A stretch of 20,199 nt of DNA from IMG/VR virus record IMGVR_UViG_3300020020_000180, positions 1 to 20,199 of that record, one strand, 5' to 3'. This DNA is from a virus. The notes under the pieces were generated by a model, which worked only from the letters and a program-made list of their open reading frames with translations, was not told where the DNA came from and ran no database searches. Made by a program: the position numbers and the translations under genes. Shown here piece after piece: positions 14,918 through 20,199 of the stretch (position 1 is its first letter; each line of letters begins with the position of its first letter).

Positions 14918-16521
14918 AAGTTCATTGGATCGTAGCCACCGCCGTGGGGCGCAAGGTCAAGAACCCCCAGTGGATCATGGCCTAGCGCGGCGACGGCCTC
15001 GCGCTGCAGCTGGGCCAATTTGGGGGTTGACATTCGCGCGAGGACATAGGCCGAGCCCCAATCCGGCGAGCGCCCAATGCGCTTGATGATCTCTTCGCGG
15101 GTCTCGATCACGATGCGCCCACCAACGGCACGCCACAGCGGCGCGGCTAAATCTTTCGCGAGCTGCTTGTCGGGCGGCAGCGCGATGCCGCGATTGTTCG
15201 CCGGGTCCAAGTCTTCGCGCATCGACCACCACAAGTACGACTTCCAATTCGCGTAGTGCAATCCGCCCTGCGTGCGGAATCCCTCCGTACCTTCCTTGGC
15301 TCCGGCGTTCACACCGATAGTTTGAAACTTTGCGATGGTGAGGAAATCGTACGGCGAGCCGCCAACGCCGACAACGTCGATGTGCACGGGCGCGTCATCA
15401 CGCAGCGCAGCGACGACACGCGCCATCAGCGAGTATCCATTCGGCGTATCTTTGCCGGGGATTACGATAGGCACGTCGTACCAGTTATCGTGCCGGCGCG
15501 CTAGCACCGAGTTGTCTGCGCCGCCGCGTGCAACGTCGACGCCCATCGAGTCCATCGGCGGGATTCGATCACGTGGTTGCCAACGGGCCATTGCGGCATC
15601 GATCCACGCCGTCGGGATCACTTGCCACTCCGAGTCTTCAATGCCTGCATAAAAATCTCCGTTAAGCATCTGCGAGCGCAACGGCTCGGGAAGTGATTGC
15701 AGCTGCGCGAGATATTCCGCGCTCTGGTATTTGTTATCGGTCACCTTACTGCCGATGAAGGTGCGCGACTGCGGTTGAATGATCTGGATCGGCAGATACT
15801 CACGCGCGTCAAAATCGAATACCGGCTGGTTGTCGATGATCACGCAGCGCTTGTTCGGCACCTCGATATCGATCTGATCCTGCCCGCGCCCAACCGTGAT
15901 GAAGTGTCTGATCTCGCCATGCGCGGCGGGATTCTTCGCTTGCTTGTCTAACCACGGAGCAAAGTAGTCGATCACCCAGCGCCCCTCAGCAGTCTGTGGC
16001 GGGTTGAACGTCATCAGCTGCTCGCAGTATTGACCGGGCACGCGCGTGTTGCGCAACCATGTGCCGAGGAAGCGAATCTGTTTCGCGAGGAAGTTCGTCG
16101 CCTCGTCGTAGAACTTGAAGTCGTGCGGGTGGCCCTGATACTTCGTTTCGTCGCCAAGGTTCGGAATCGAGCCAAACGCGATGGTGCACGGCTTCCCGCT
16201 GCGCGTGAACCGCAACTGGTTCACATGCCCGCCTGCGAACCCATCCCGGTTCCCTTTCAACGCGAGGATGCGCTCGATGATCGGCTGCAACTCGGTGCCA
16301 ACGCGGCGCATGATCATGCTGTCACTGTGCTGGTTCAGCGCCTTGCCTGCGCCAAGATCAGTCTTGCCGCCGCCGGCTGCACCGCCGAAGCCGACGACCT
16401 GTGCCGGGCTCACATACGCAGCCATCTGCGGCAAGTTGCCTTTGTCGGGCAGCCACAGATTCGCACCGGCCTTCACCAGCGCGTACAGCTCGGATTCTTT
16501 CAACGCCTCATCGATGTACAT
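14914..16521 (-). CDS. Terminase large subunit
   Basis: The product has 535 residues starting MYIDEALKESELYALVKAG. The ATG at 16521 shares its A with the stop of the 27-residue frame before it (TGATG) and has GAGGA 7 bases upstream; the open frame extends 56 codons further but is not gene-like there. The ATPase domain has Walker A GGAAGGGKT (46-54), Walker B FKFYDEA (D139, E140) and coupling motif TFNPP (171-175). The RNase H-like nuclease has D329 in MGVDVARGG, D382 in HIDVVGVGG and D487 in RSPDWGSAYV. All three acidic positions are present, so both motor and headful-type nuclease should work. It drives DNA into the procapsid through the portal encoded just downstream. Confidence 0.95.
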   Translation of the reverse strand: MYIDEALKESELYALVKAGANLWLPDKGNLPQMAAYVSPAQVVGFGGAAGGGKTDLGAGKALNQHSDSMIMRRVGTELQPIIERILALKGNRDGFAGGHVNQLRFTRSGKPCTIAFGSIPNLGDETKYQGHPHDFKFYDEATNFLAKQIRFLGTWLRNTRVPGQYCEQLMTFNPPQTAEGRWVIDYFAPWLDKQAKNPAAHGEIRHFITVGRGQDQIDIEVPNKRCVIIDNQPVFDFDAREYLPIQIIQPQSRTFIGSKVTDNKYQSAEYLAQLQSLPEPLRSQMLNGDFYAGIEDSEWQVIPTAWIDAAMARWQPRDRIPPMDSMGVDVARGGADNSVLARRHDNWYDVPIVIPGKDTPNGYSLMARVVAALRDDAPVHIDVVGVGGSPYDFLTIAKFQTIGVNAGAKEGTEGFRTQGGLHYANWKSYLWWSMREDLDPANNRGIALPPDKQLAKDLAAPLWRAVGGRIVIETREEIIKRIGRSPDWGSAYVLARMSTPKLAQLQREAVAALGHDPLGVLDLAPHGGGYDPMNF

Positions 16522-16604
16522 CAGGCATCCTCGTGGCACGCTTCGATGGACTGGCACGAGCCAGTCAACCCAGCCACGATGTCGTGCGCGCGTTCCAGCT
16601 TCAT
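16521..16604 (-). CDS. 27-residue coupled open frame (microprotein or leader)
   Basis: A short frame, MKLERAHDIVAGLTGSCQSI then EACHEDA, fills exactly the space between the gene ending at 16601 and the terminase. Its ATG at 16604 overlaps the previous stop (ATGA) with GAGGA 6 bases before it. Its TGA shares a base with the terminase ATG, and its last codons (CACGAGGAT) supply the terminase Shine-Dalgarno. No function is recognised. It could be a real microprotein or simply a translated link that carries ribosomes into the terminase gene. Confidence 0.5.
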   Translation of the reverse strand: MKLERAHDIVAGLTGSCQSIEACHEDA

Positions 16605-16626
16605 AACAAATCCTCGTCGGGATCAC
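16599..16626. repeat. 28-bp gene-junction repeat, copy A
   Basis: The 28 bases match 17225-17252 with one mismatch, at the base that makes the downstream start ATG here and GTG there. On the minus strand it encodes the DPDEDLL tail, carries the Shine-Dalgarno GAGGA, the stop TGA, and the first two codons (MK) of the next frame. Confidence 0.85.
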
Positions 16627-16801
16627 ATTCCCCGAAATCAACACTGGTGTGAACTGCAGTCTGCTCGATGCGCGCATCGAGGTGCTCACGCACTAACACC
16701 AGCGCGTCATGCGCGGCGGGATCACCTTTCGCCAGCACAACGTCGTCGATGGCACAACACGCTACGTGTTGCAACGTCTGCATGTTGGTAACACTGCTCA
16801 T
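16601..16801 (-). CDS. Hypothetical 66-residue protein with DPDEDLL tail
   Basis: The protein starts MSSVTNMQTLQHVACCAIDD and continues with a helical middle (AAHDALVLVREHLDARIEQT). It ends FGECDPDEDLL, the same C-terminal tail as the small terminase subunit 626 bp upstream. It has three cysteines (two adjacent), no membrane helix and no recognised domain. The ATG at 16801 lacks a strong Shine-Dalgarno and lies 19 bases after the previous stop, one of the few looser junctions here. Its own stop overlaps the next ATG. It lies between the two terminase subunits, so a packaging accessory is conceivable but unproven. Confidence 0.55.
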   Translation of the reverse strand: MSSVTNMQTLQHVACCAIDDVVLAKGDPAAHDALVLVREHLDARIEQTAVHTSVDFGECDPDEDLL

Positions 16802-16820
16802 GCTGCTTCGGTCGGCATGC

Positions 16821-16940
16821 TCACTGCCAATAACTCCTGATCATGTGGTCGAGCCAATCCCCGTACGGCGTATCGTGCACACGAAGCACATCACCTGCAC
16901 TCGTTACCATGAAGCGCTCGCCGTTGCGTGTGAATATCAT
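16821..16940 (-). CDS. 39-residue hypothetical protein
   Basis: The protein reads MIFTRNGERFMVTSAGDVLR, then VHDTPYGDWLDHMIRSYWQ. I chose the ATG at 16940 because CGGGAG precedes it by 7 bases and ATGA overlaps the previous stop. A longer in-frame extension back to 17108 would run through the neighbouring gene and is Arg/Ala-rich noise. The N-terminus looks like a small beta hairpin and the C-terminus is aromatic. The function is not recognised. Confidence 0.5.
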   Translation of the reverse strand: MIFTRNGERFMVTSAGDVLRVHDTPYGDWLDHMIRSYWQ

Positions 16941-17230
16941 GCTGCTCTCCCGCGATGCGATGACGGATGATACCCCGCAGCACTCGATGTCTTTTGCTCG
17001 ATCACATTCGGCACGTACACGAACGGTGGGCGCATGCTCAAGCGCGTGCGGATGCGCTGTCGCCGCGCGTAGCCGGGCACACCGTGACGCGCATCGATGC
17101 TGCGCCAAGCCTTCGCGCGATAGATGTGCGTGAACGTTGCGCCCATCGGGTGTCGCGCATCAGCGAGCCGCGAATGCTCGATGTACAACTGCGGGTAGCC
17201 GATGGGCAAACGGTGGATGTCTATCTTCAC
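16937..17230 (-). CDS. Hypothetical 97-residue protein
   Basis: The GTG start at 17230 overlaps the small terminase stop (GTGA), with GAGGA 6 bases before it inside copy B of the junction repeat. The product starts MKIDIHRLPIGYPQLYIEHS and is rich in Arg, His and Tyr (THIYRAKAWRSIDARHG, PPFVYVPNVIEQKTSS). It is basic and has no cysteine, membrane helix or known motif. The strand-like first part and basic charge would allow nucleic-acid binding, but nothing specific is seen. Coupling at both ends supports it as a gene. Confidence 0.5.
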   Translation of the reverse strand: MKIDIHRLPIGYPQLYIEHSRLADARHPMGATFTHIYRAKAWRSIDARHGVPGYARRQRIRTRLSMRPPFVYVPNVIEQKTSSAAGYHPSSHRGRAA

Positions 17231-17252
17231 AACAAATCCTCGTCGGGATCAC
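17225..17252. repeat. 28-bp gene-junction repeat, copy B
   Basis: This is the second copy of the junction repeat at 16599-16626, same orientation, one mismatch. It spans the end of the small terminase gene and the GTG start of the next gene. Because it holds stop, Shine-Dalgarno and start together, it works as a coupling cassette. Confidence 0.85.
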
Positions 17253-17823
17253 GCACCTTGCGACGCGCGAGCGCGCGGTCTTCGAGATACGTCAGCAACG
17301 CTTGCGCCTCGGCGTCATTCGTCGCGTTCGCTGTCGGGATAGTGTTCACACTCACTTCGCTGCGATCCTTGAACTGCTCGGGATAGATCGCCTTGAGCAG
17401 CGCGAGCAACAACGAGTTCGTCGTTACGAGTTCTTTCACCGTCACCGGCTTGCGCACGGTGCCGGGCTTCGCGTTGCCTTCATCGTCCAGCTCGTAGCCG
17501 TTGGGGTACTCGTAGCTCACGTGCCCTTGATGCGTGAGCACCTTGTCGACACCTACGGTGCATTGTTCGAGTGCAATTTCCAACATCGCGCCGCCACGCA
17601 CAGCGAGCGCGAGCTTGACATCGTTCTCGAACGCATCGTCAGCACGACGCTCGCGCACGAAGCTCATGTAAGGCAAATCGAGATCGGCAGCGGCACCATG
17701 CAGCGAGCGACCGTGCGCGATGCGTTCGAGGTACGCGTTCTTCTGTTCGGTCGTCGGCACGATGATCACGCTATGCGCGCCAGTGACGGGGACCATCTGC
17801 TGTGGCGGGATGCGCTCGCTCAT
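17227..17823 (-). CDS. Terminase small subunit
   Basis: The product has 198 residues. Residues about 27-60 (KNAYLERIAHGRSLHGAAAD, then LPYMSFVRERRADDAF) form a helix-turn-helix of the kind that binds pac/cos DNA, followed by a long helix (DVKLALAVRGGAMLEIALEQ). LLLALLKAIYPEQFKDR (138-154) is the signature that many HTH-type small terminases carry after the oligomerisation region. The C-terminus is an acidic tail ending RDPDEDLL. The ATG at 17823 overlaps the previous stop (ATGA) with AAGGG close by. It lies upstream of the large subunit, separated by four tiny genes, and should select viral DNA and load the motor. Confidence 0.8.
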   Translation of the reverse strand: MSERIPPQQMVPVTGAHSVIIVPTTEQKNAYLERIAHGRSLHGAAADLDLPYMSFVRERRADDAFENDVKLALAVRGGAMLEIALEQCTVGVDKVLTHQGHVSYEYPNGYELDDEGNAKPGTVRKPVTVKELVTTNSLLLALLKAIYPEQFKDRSEVSVNTIPTANATNDAEAQALLTYLEDRALARRKVRDPDEDLL

Positions 17824-18143
17824 AAACCCTTCGCACGACGCGTCTGTCGTGACTCGGGCTGCACGGTGTCGTTAGCGTAGCCGAGCTGCCCTTCAGCAGC
17901 AGCGGTCACCAGCGCCTGTTTGTCTGCCCGTAGGAACGCACGCCGCGCGATGCGTTGCTCGCGAGTGAGCAGCCCCACACTCAACTCGGCAGAGATCACG
18001 TCGTGGATTGTGCGAACGAACCCGGCACGCATGGGCATGCACTTGGTGCAGATAGGCTCACCAGCGAACGGGGCACGGCGACGCCCCAGCGAGTTGCAGG
18101 CGCATCGTCCGAGCGTGCCGAAATTCAGGGTCGGGGATTTCAT
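17820..18143 (-). CDS. Putative zinc-binding small protein
   Basis: The product has 107 residues. Cysteines at 14, 16, 32 and 35 (RCACNSLGRRRAPF, PICTKC) form a CxC-x15-CxxC arrangement typical of a small zinc ribbon. The rest is helical and basic (REQRIARRAFLRADKQALVT) and ends RQTRRAKGL. A nucleic-acid-binding or regulatory role is plausible given its place between replication and terminase genes, but no family is recognised. The ATG at 18143 overlaps the previous stop. Its ribosome site is GGTGA, which pairs with the 5' part of the anti-Shine-Dalgarno and lies in the codons for the DPDGDLL tail. Confidence 0.6.
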   Translation of the reverse strand: MKSPTLNFGTLGRCACNSLGRRRAPFAGEPICTKCMPMRAGFVRTIHDVISAELSVGLLTREQRIARRAFLRADKQALVTAAAEGQLGYANDTVQPESRQTRRAKGL

Positions 18144-18679
18144 AGTAGGTCACCGTCGGGATCGCCAAGAAGTTGCGCGCCGGAAGAGCCCTCGTCTTCC
18201 CCCTCCATCCGGCCCCTATGCGGGATATAGGGGGCCGGAATTGTGAAGGGGGTAGACTCGGGAAGAGGTGAAATTACAGCGGGAATTTCTGCCCCCTCCG
18301 AGGGGGTAGCCGAGGGGGCAGAGGGGGTAGCCTTAAACACGTAAGGGTCTTCCAGCTCCACGCGCCGCGGATCACCCACCTCGGCGACCACAGCGCGCAG
18401 CGCTTTTTCGACGAGCGCGTGCAGCTCGGGACGACCCTCGCGCAGCTTCGCCACATCAGCGTGTTTAGCGAAGCGTGACTCCGACAACGACCAGCTGAAC
18501 CAGTAGTTACCCTTGTGTGGTACCGGGCGCGCGGAGATCAGCTTCATCGCAACCCACACACCGTGCTCTTGCAGCTCGCGTGCTAGTAGGTGCCACATTT
18601 CGTCCCCCAGCTTCAACACCGCTATGTGCAGCGCGTTGTGCGGTGTCTTGCCCATGTAAAGCCTAGATGAGATCGGCAT
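18140..18679 (-). CDS. Hypothetical protein with disordered linker and acidic tail
   Basis: The product has 179 residues. I chose the ATG at 18679, with GAGGAA upstream, giving a 17-base overlap with the previous gene; the ATG at 18655 is an alternative without a good ribosome site. The folded part (residues about 10-115) includes WHLLARELQEHGVWVAMKLI, HKGNYWFSWSLSESRF and PELHALVEKALRAVVAEVG. Residues 116-172 are rich in Pro, Ser, Thr and Glu (TPSAPSATPSEG), and the end is LLGDPDGDLL. A domain, long flexible linker and acidic hydrophobic tip recalls single-stranded DNA-binding proteins, but an OB fold is not evident. It lies just downstream of the replication ATPase, so a replication accessory is a reasonable guess. 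Confidence 0.6.
   Translation of the reverse strand: MPISSRLYMGKTPHNALHIAVLKLGDEMWHLLARELQEHGVWVAMKLISARPVPHKGNYWFSWSLSESRFAKHADVAKLREGRPELHALVEKALRAVVAEVGDPRRVELEDPYVFKATPSAPSATPSEGAEIPAVISPLPESTPFTIPAPYIPHRGRMEGEDEGSSGAQLLGDPDGDLL
18209..18238. other. GC-rich hairpin inside coding sequence
   Basis: CCGGCCCCTAT (18209-18219) pairs with ATAGGGGGCCGG (18227-18238), leaving one bulged G and a 7-base loop. It lies in the linker part of the 18140-18679 gene. It would be a very stable mRNA structure, perhaps slowing ribosomes or protecting the transcript, though it may only reflect composition. Confidence 0.5.
18230..18327. repeat. Cluster of five GGGGG tracts with GGGGGTAG units
   Basis: G5 tracts lie at 18230-18234, 18248-18252, 18302-18306, 18314-18318 and 18323-18327. 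Three of them continue as GGGGGTAG. The last three are separated by only 7 and 4 bases. On the coding strand they specify the repeated Thr-Pro units of the linker. The cluster looks like slippage-type expansion in a low-complexity stretch. Confidence 0.6.
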
Positions 18680-20199
18680 CGGGGTCTTCCTCTCTTGGTG
18701 ATGCCGCGAGGTGCAGCTTCGAGCGAATCAGCGTAACGGTGTGCGTCGCGTTGTCGACGATCACGATACCTTTCTCCGCGAGCGAGTTGAGCATGTTCTG
18801 CGCGCGCGTGACTCGGTTGTCCTGTCCGCTCGCGGGCGCAAGCAGCGACTCCGCATACGCGCCGAGGAATCTGTCAACATTGATCACGGGCTCGCCGTCG
18901 ACCGGCCACAGCGATTCGAGCGTGCTCAGCGCCAGCGCCGAGTTGCCGCGCTTCATGTTGTCGTCCAACTTCTTCGCCGGCTGCGCGTCTTCGAGCTTCA
19001 CGTGTTCCACACTCGCCGACGTGATCACGCCAACATCATCCATGTCGACTGGCACCTCGGTGAGCTTGAATGGATGCAGCACGCCTTCCTTGTTGCTGTT
19101 GCGCAACTTCGTGGGCACGAGATCGCGCAGCGGTGAGCCATCACGCTTCTTCACGAGTAGCTCGGCTTCAACACGCGCTTTGATCGATGAGTGGCCGCGC
19201 ATCCCCTTCGTTTCATCCTTACCAGTGTGATGCACGAGCAGGATCGTCGTGCCGAGCTGATCGTATATGCGCGCGATGTTTTCCATGACCGGCGACATAT
19301 CCTCGCCCTTGTTCTCGTCGGTGCCCGGCGTTGCAGCCGCCAACGTGTCGACGATTAGCAGGCGCAGTTTCAGTGGCCGCGCGGATTCGGTGAGCGCTTT
19401 CATCTGCTCAGCGTCCTGCATACGCACGCTGGTGCCAAGCACATAGAAGTCGACAAGCTCGTCAGGTGTCGTGTTGTGAGTCTTGCAGTACGCGAGCAGT
19501 CGATTGCGCATCGAGCCGTACGCCTCGGCCGCGATCCAGCCCACCGCGCCTTGCATCGTCTTGTACTCGCGCCAGTCGCTGCCGCGTGAGATCGCTAGGC
19601 CCATATCTAGCGCCTCGAATGACTTGCCGCTACCCGACGGGCCGTAAAGCGCGTTGATTCCTTCCTGCGGGAGAATGTCACGGATAAGCCACGGGGGCGA
19701 AGGCTCGGTGACGATCTGACTCGGGCGACGCCATTGGAATTGCGCGAGCCGTGCAGCGCGTGTCACTGCGTCCGCTTGCGCGAGCAAATCCTGATCGAGC
19801 GGCGGGCCGAAATCTGCGTCGGTCGCGACTATTTCTTGTCGCAAGCCTTCGAGCGTTGCCTTCGGCCCGGTACCGTGCCCGAACGAATCCCACTTCGCGC
19901 GCAGCGCTTCTTCGCCGGGGTACTTCTCGCCCTTGGCGCTCCACTCGTGCCACAAGTTGAAGCCGTCGTCGCCGCCGTCTGTGCCGTCGTGCAGGCGCAT
20001 GCCCATATCGCGCCACGTGTCGTAGTCACAGTCAGGATCGCGCGAGTCGAGCAGCGTGCGCACCCAGCCCAATTCGGGATTGACGGTCGCCAGTGAACCA
20101 CTGACCGGTGGTTCCTTGGGCTGGGTGCGCGCTACCATCGAGAGCCACAAATCGTGCAGCGGCTTCGGCAGCGGCGGCAGATTCTCCCAAGTGCCGGCG
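18663..20199 (-). CDS. Replicative primase/helicase: PriCT-2 plus RepA-type AAA ATPase, 5' end missing
   Basis: The frame is open to the right edge with no stop, and the edge codons (WENLPPLPKPLHDLW) read as protein, so the N-terminus is outside. Counting from the edge, residues about 38-110 (DYDTWRDMGMRLHD, LWHEWSAKGEKY, WDSFGHG) match a PriCT-2 domain. Walker A is GPSGSGKS (186-193), Walker B LLIVDTLAAA (about 280-289), followed by LVHHTGKDETKGMRGHSSIK, the sensor region of RepA/RecA-like hexameric helicases. PriCT-2 usually follows a prim-pol domain, so the missing part may be a bifunctional primase-polymerase. A winged-helix-like C-terminus (VTRAQNMLNSLAEKGIVIVD) ends EEDPDADLI. It probably primes and unwinds DNA at the phage origin. 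Confidence 0.85.
   Translation of the reverse strand, partial: AGTWENLPPLPKPLHDLWLSMVARTQPKEPPVSGSLATVNPELGWVRTLLDSRDPDCDYDTWRDMGMRLHDGTDGGDDGFNLWHEWSAKGEKYPGEEALRAKWDSFGHGTGPKATLEGLRQEIVATDADFGPPLDQDLLAQADAVTRAARLAQFQWRRPSQIVTEPSPPWLIRDILPQEGINALYGPSGSGKSFEALDMGLAISRGSDWREYKTMQGAVGWIAAEAYGSMRNRLLAYCKTHNTTPDELVDFYVLGTSVRMQDAEQMKALTESARPLKLRLLIVDTLAAATPGTDENKGEDMSPVMENIARIYDQLGTTILLVHHTGKDETKGMRGHSSIKARVEAELLVKKRDGSPLRDLVPTKLRNSNKEGVLHPFKLTEVPVDMDDVGVITSASVEHVKLEDAQPAKKLDDNMKRGNSALALSTLESLWPVDGEPVINVDRFLGAYAESLLAPASGQDNRVTRAQNMLNSLAEKGIVIVDNATHTVTLIRSKLHLAASPREEDPDADLI

Noticed and set aside
16522-16689. 56-codon upstream extension of the large terminase
   Set aside because: It overlaps two coupled frames, lacks a ribosome site and is not terminase-like. 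The ATG at 16521 has GAGGA and direct coupling.
16599-17252. Repeats as a CRISPR or mobile-element boundary
   Set aside because: There are only two copies, both embedded in gene ends and starts, with coding genes between and no terminal inverted repeats.

Overview
The window looks like part of a tailed-phage genome (or prophage) of podovirus type, infecting a Gram-negative, probably proteobacterial, host. The virion genes follow the plan of the T7 supergroup and of Bordetella phage BPP-1: a T7-like head-to-tail connector, a Bbp16-like capsid cement protein, a Bbp17-like capsid protein, a Bbp19-like protein, a gp11-like adaptor, a gp12-like nozzle and a trio of ejection proteins. The Gram-negative host is inferred from two exported proteins with signal peptides and an M15-type endolysin. 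The DNA is G+C-rich. Every supported gene is on the minus strand, so transcription runs from high to low coordinates. Long plus-strand open frames are antisense shadows. No tRNA, CRISPR array, insertion sequence, integrase or diversity-generating retroelement was seen.

Layout in transcription order. (1) 20199-18663: a replication protein with a PriCT-2-like segment and a RepA-type AAA ATPase, cut by the right edge. (2) 18679-16521: small coupled genes, including a protein with an acidic linker, a CxC...CxxC protein, the small terminase subunit and four unknown microproteins. (3) 16521-14914: large terminase. (4) 14917-12710: two small proteins, then the portal. (5) 12713-9715: an exported small protein, a secreted HEXXH metallopeptidase-like protein, a holin-like protein, two beta-rich probable virion proteins, an M15 endolysin and a Bbp19-like protein. 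(6) 9718-6923: a frame-broken HNH endonuclease, scaffold, major capsid protein, cement protein and a small head protein. (7) 6922-6834: the one clear regulatory gap, with a strong hairpin and a tandem palindromic repeat. (8) 6833-1: adaptor, nozzle, GNAT acetyltransferase, and gp14-, gp15- and gp16-like ejection proteins, the last cut by the left edge.

Most junctions are ATGA, GTGA or TTGA start/stop overlaps or gaps of 1-2 bases, so the genome reads as a chain of translationally coupled cistrons. Three things stand out. Four unrelated proteins upstream of the terminase end in DPDxDL[L/I], and each of these tails also carries the ribosome-binding region of the next gene. An HNH nuclease has both ends precisely coupled to its neighbours but needs a -1 frame change in the middle. 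The 6.9-kb intergenic block looks like a transcription control point between head and tail genes.
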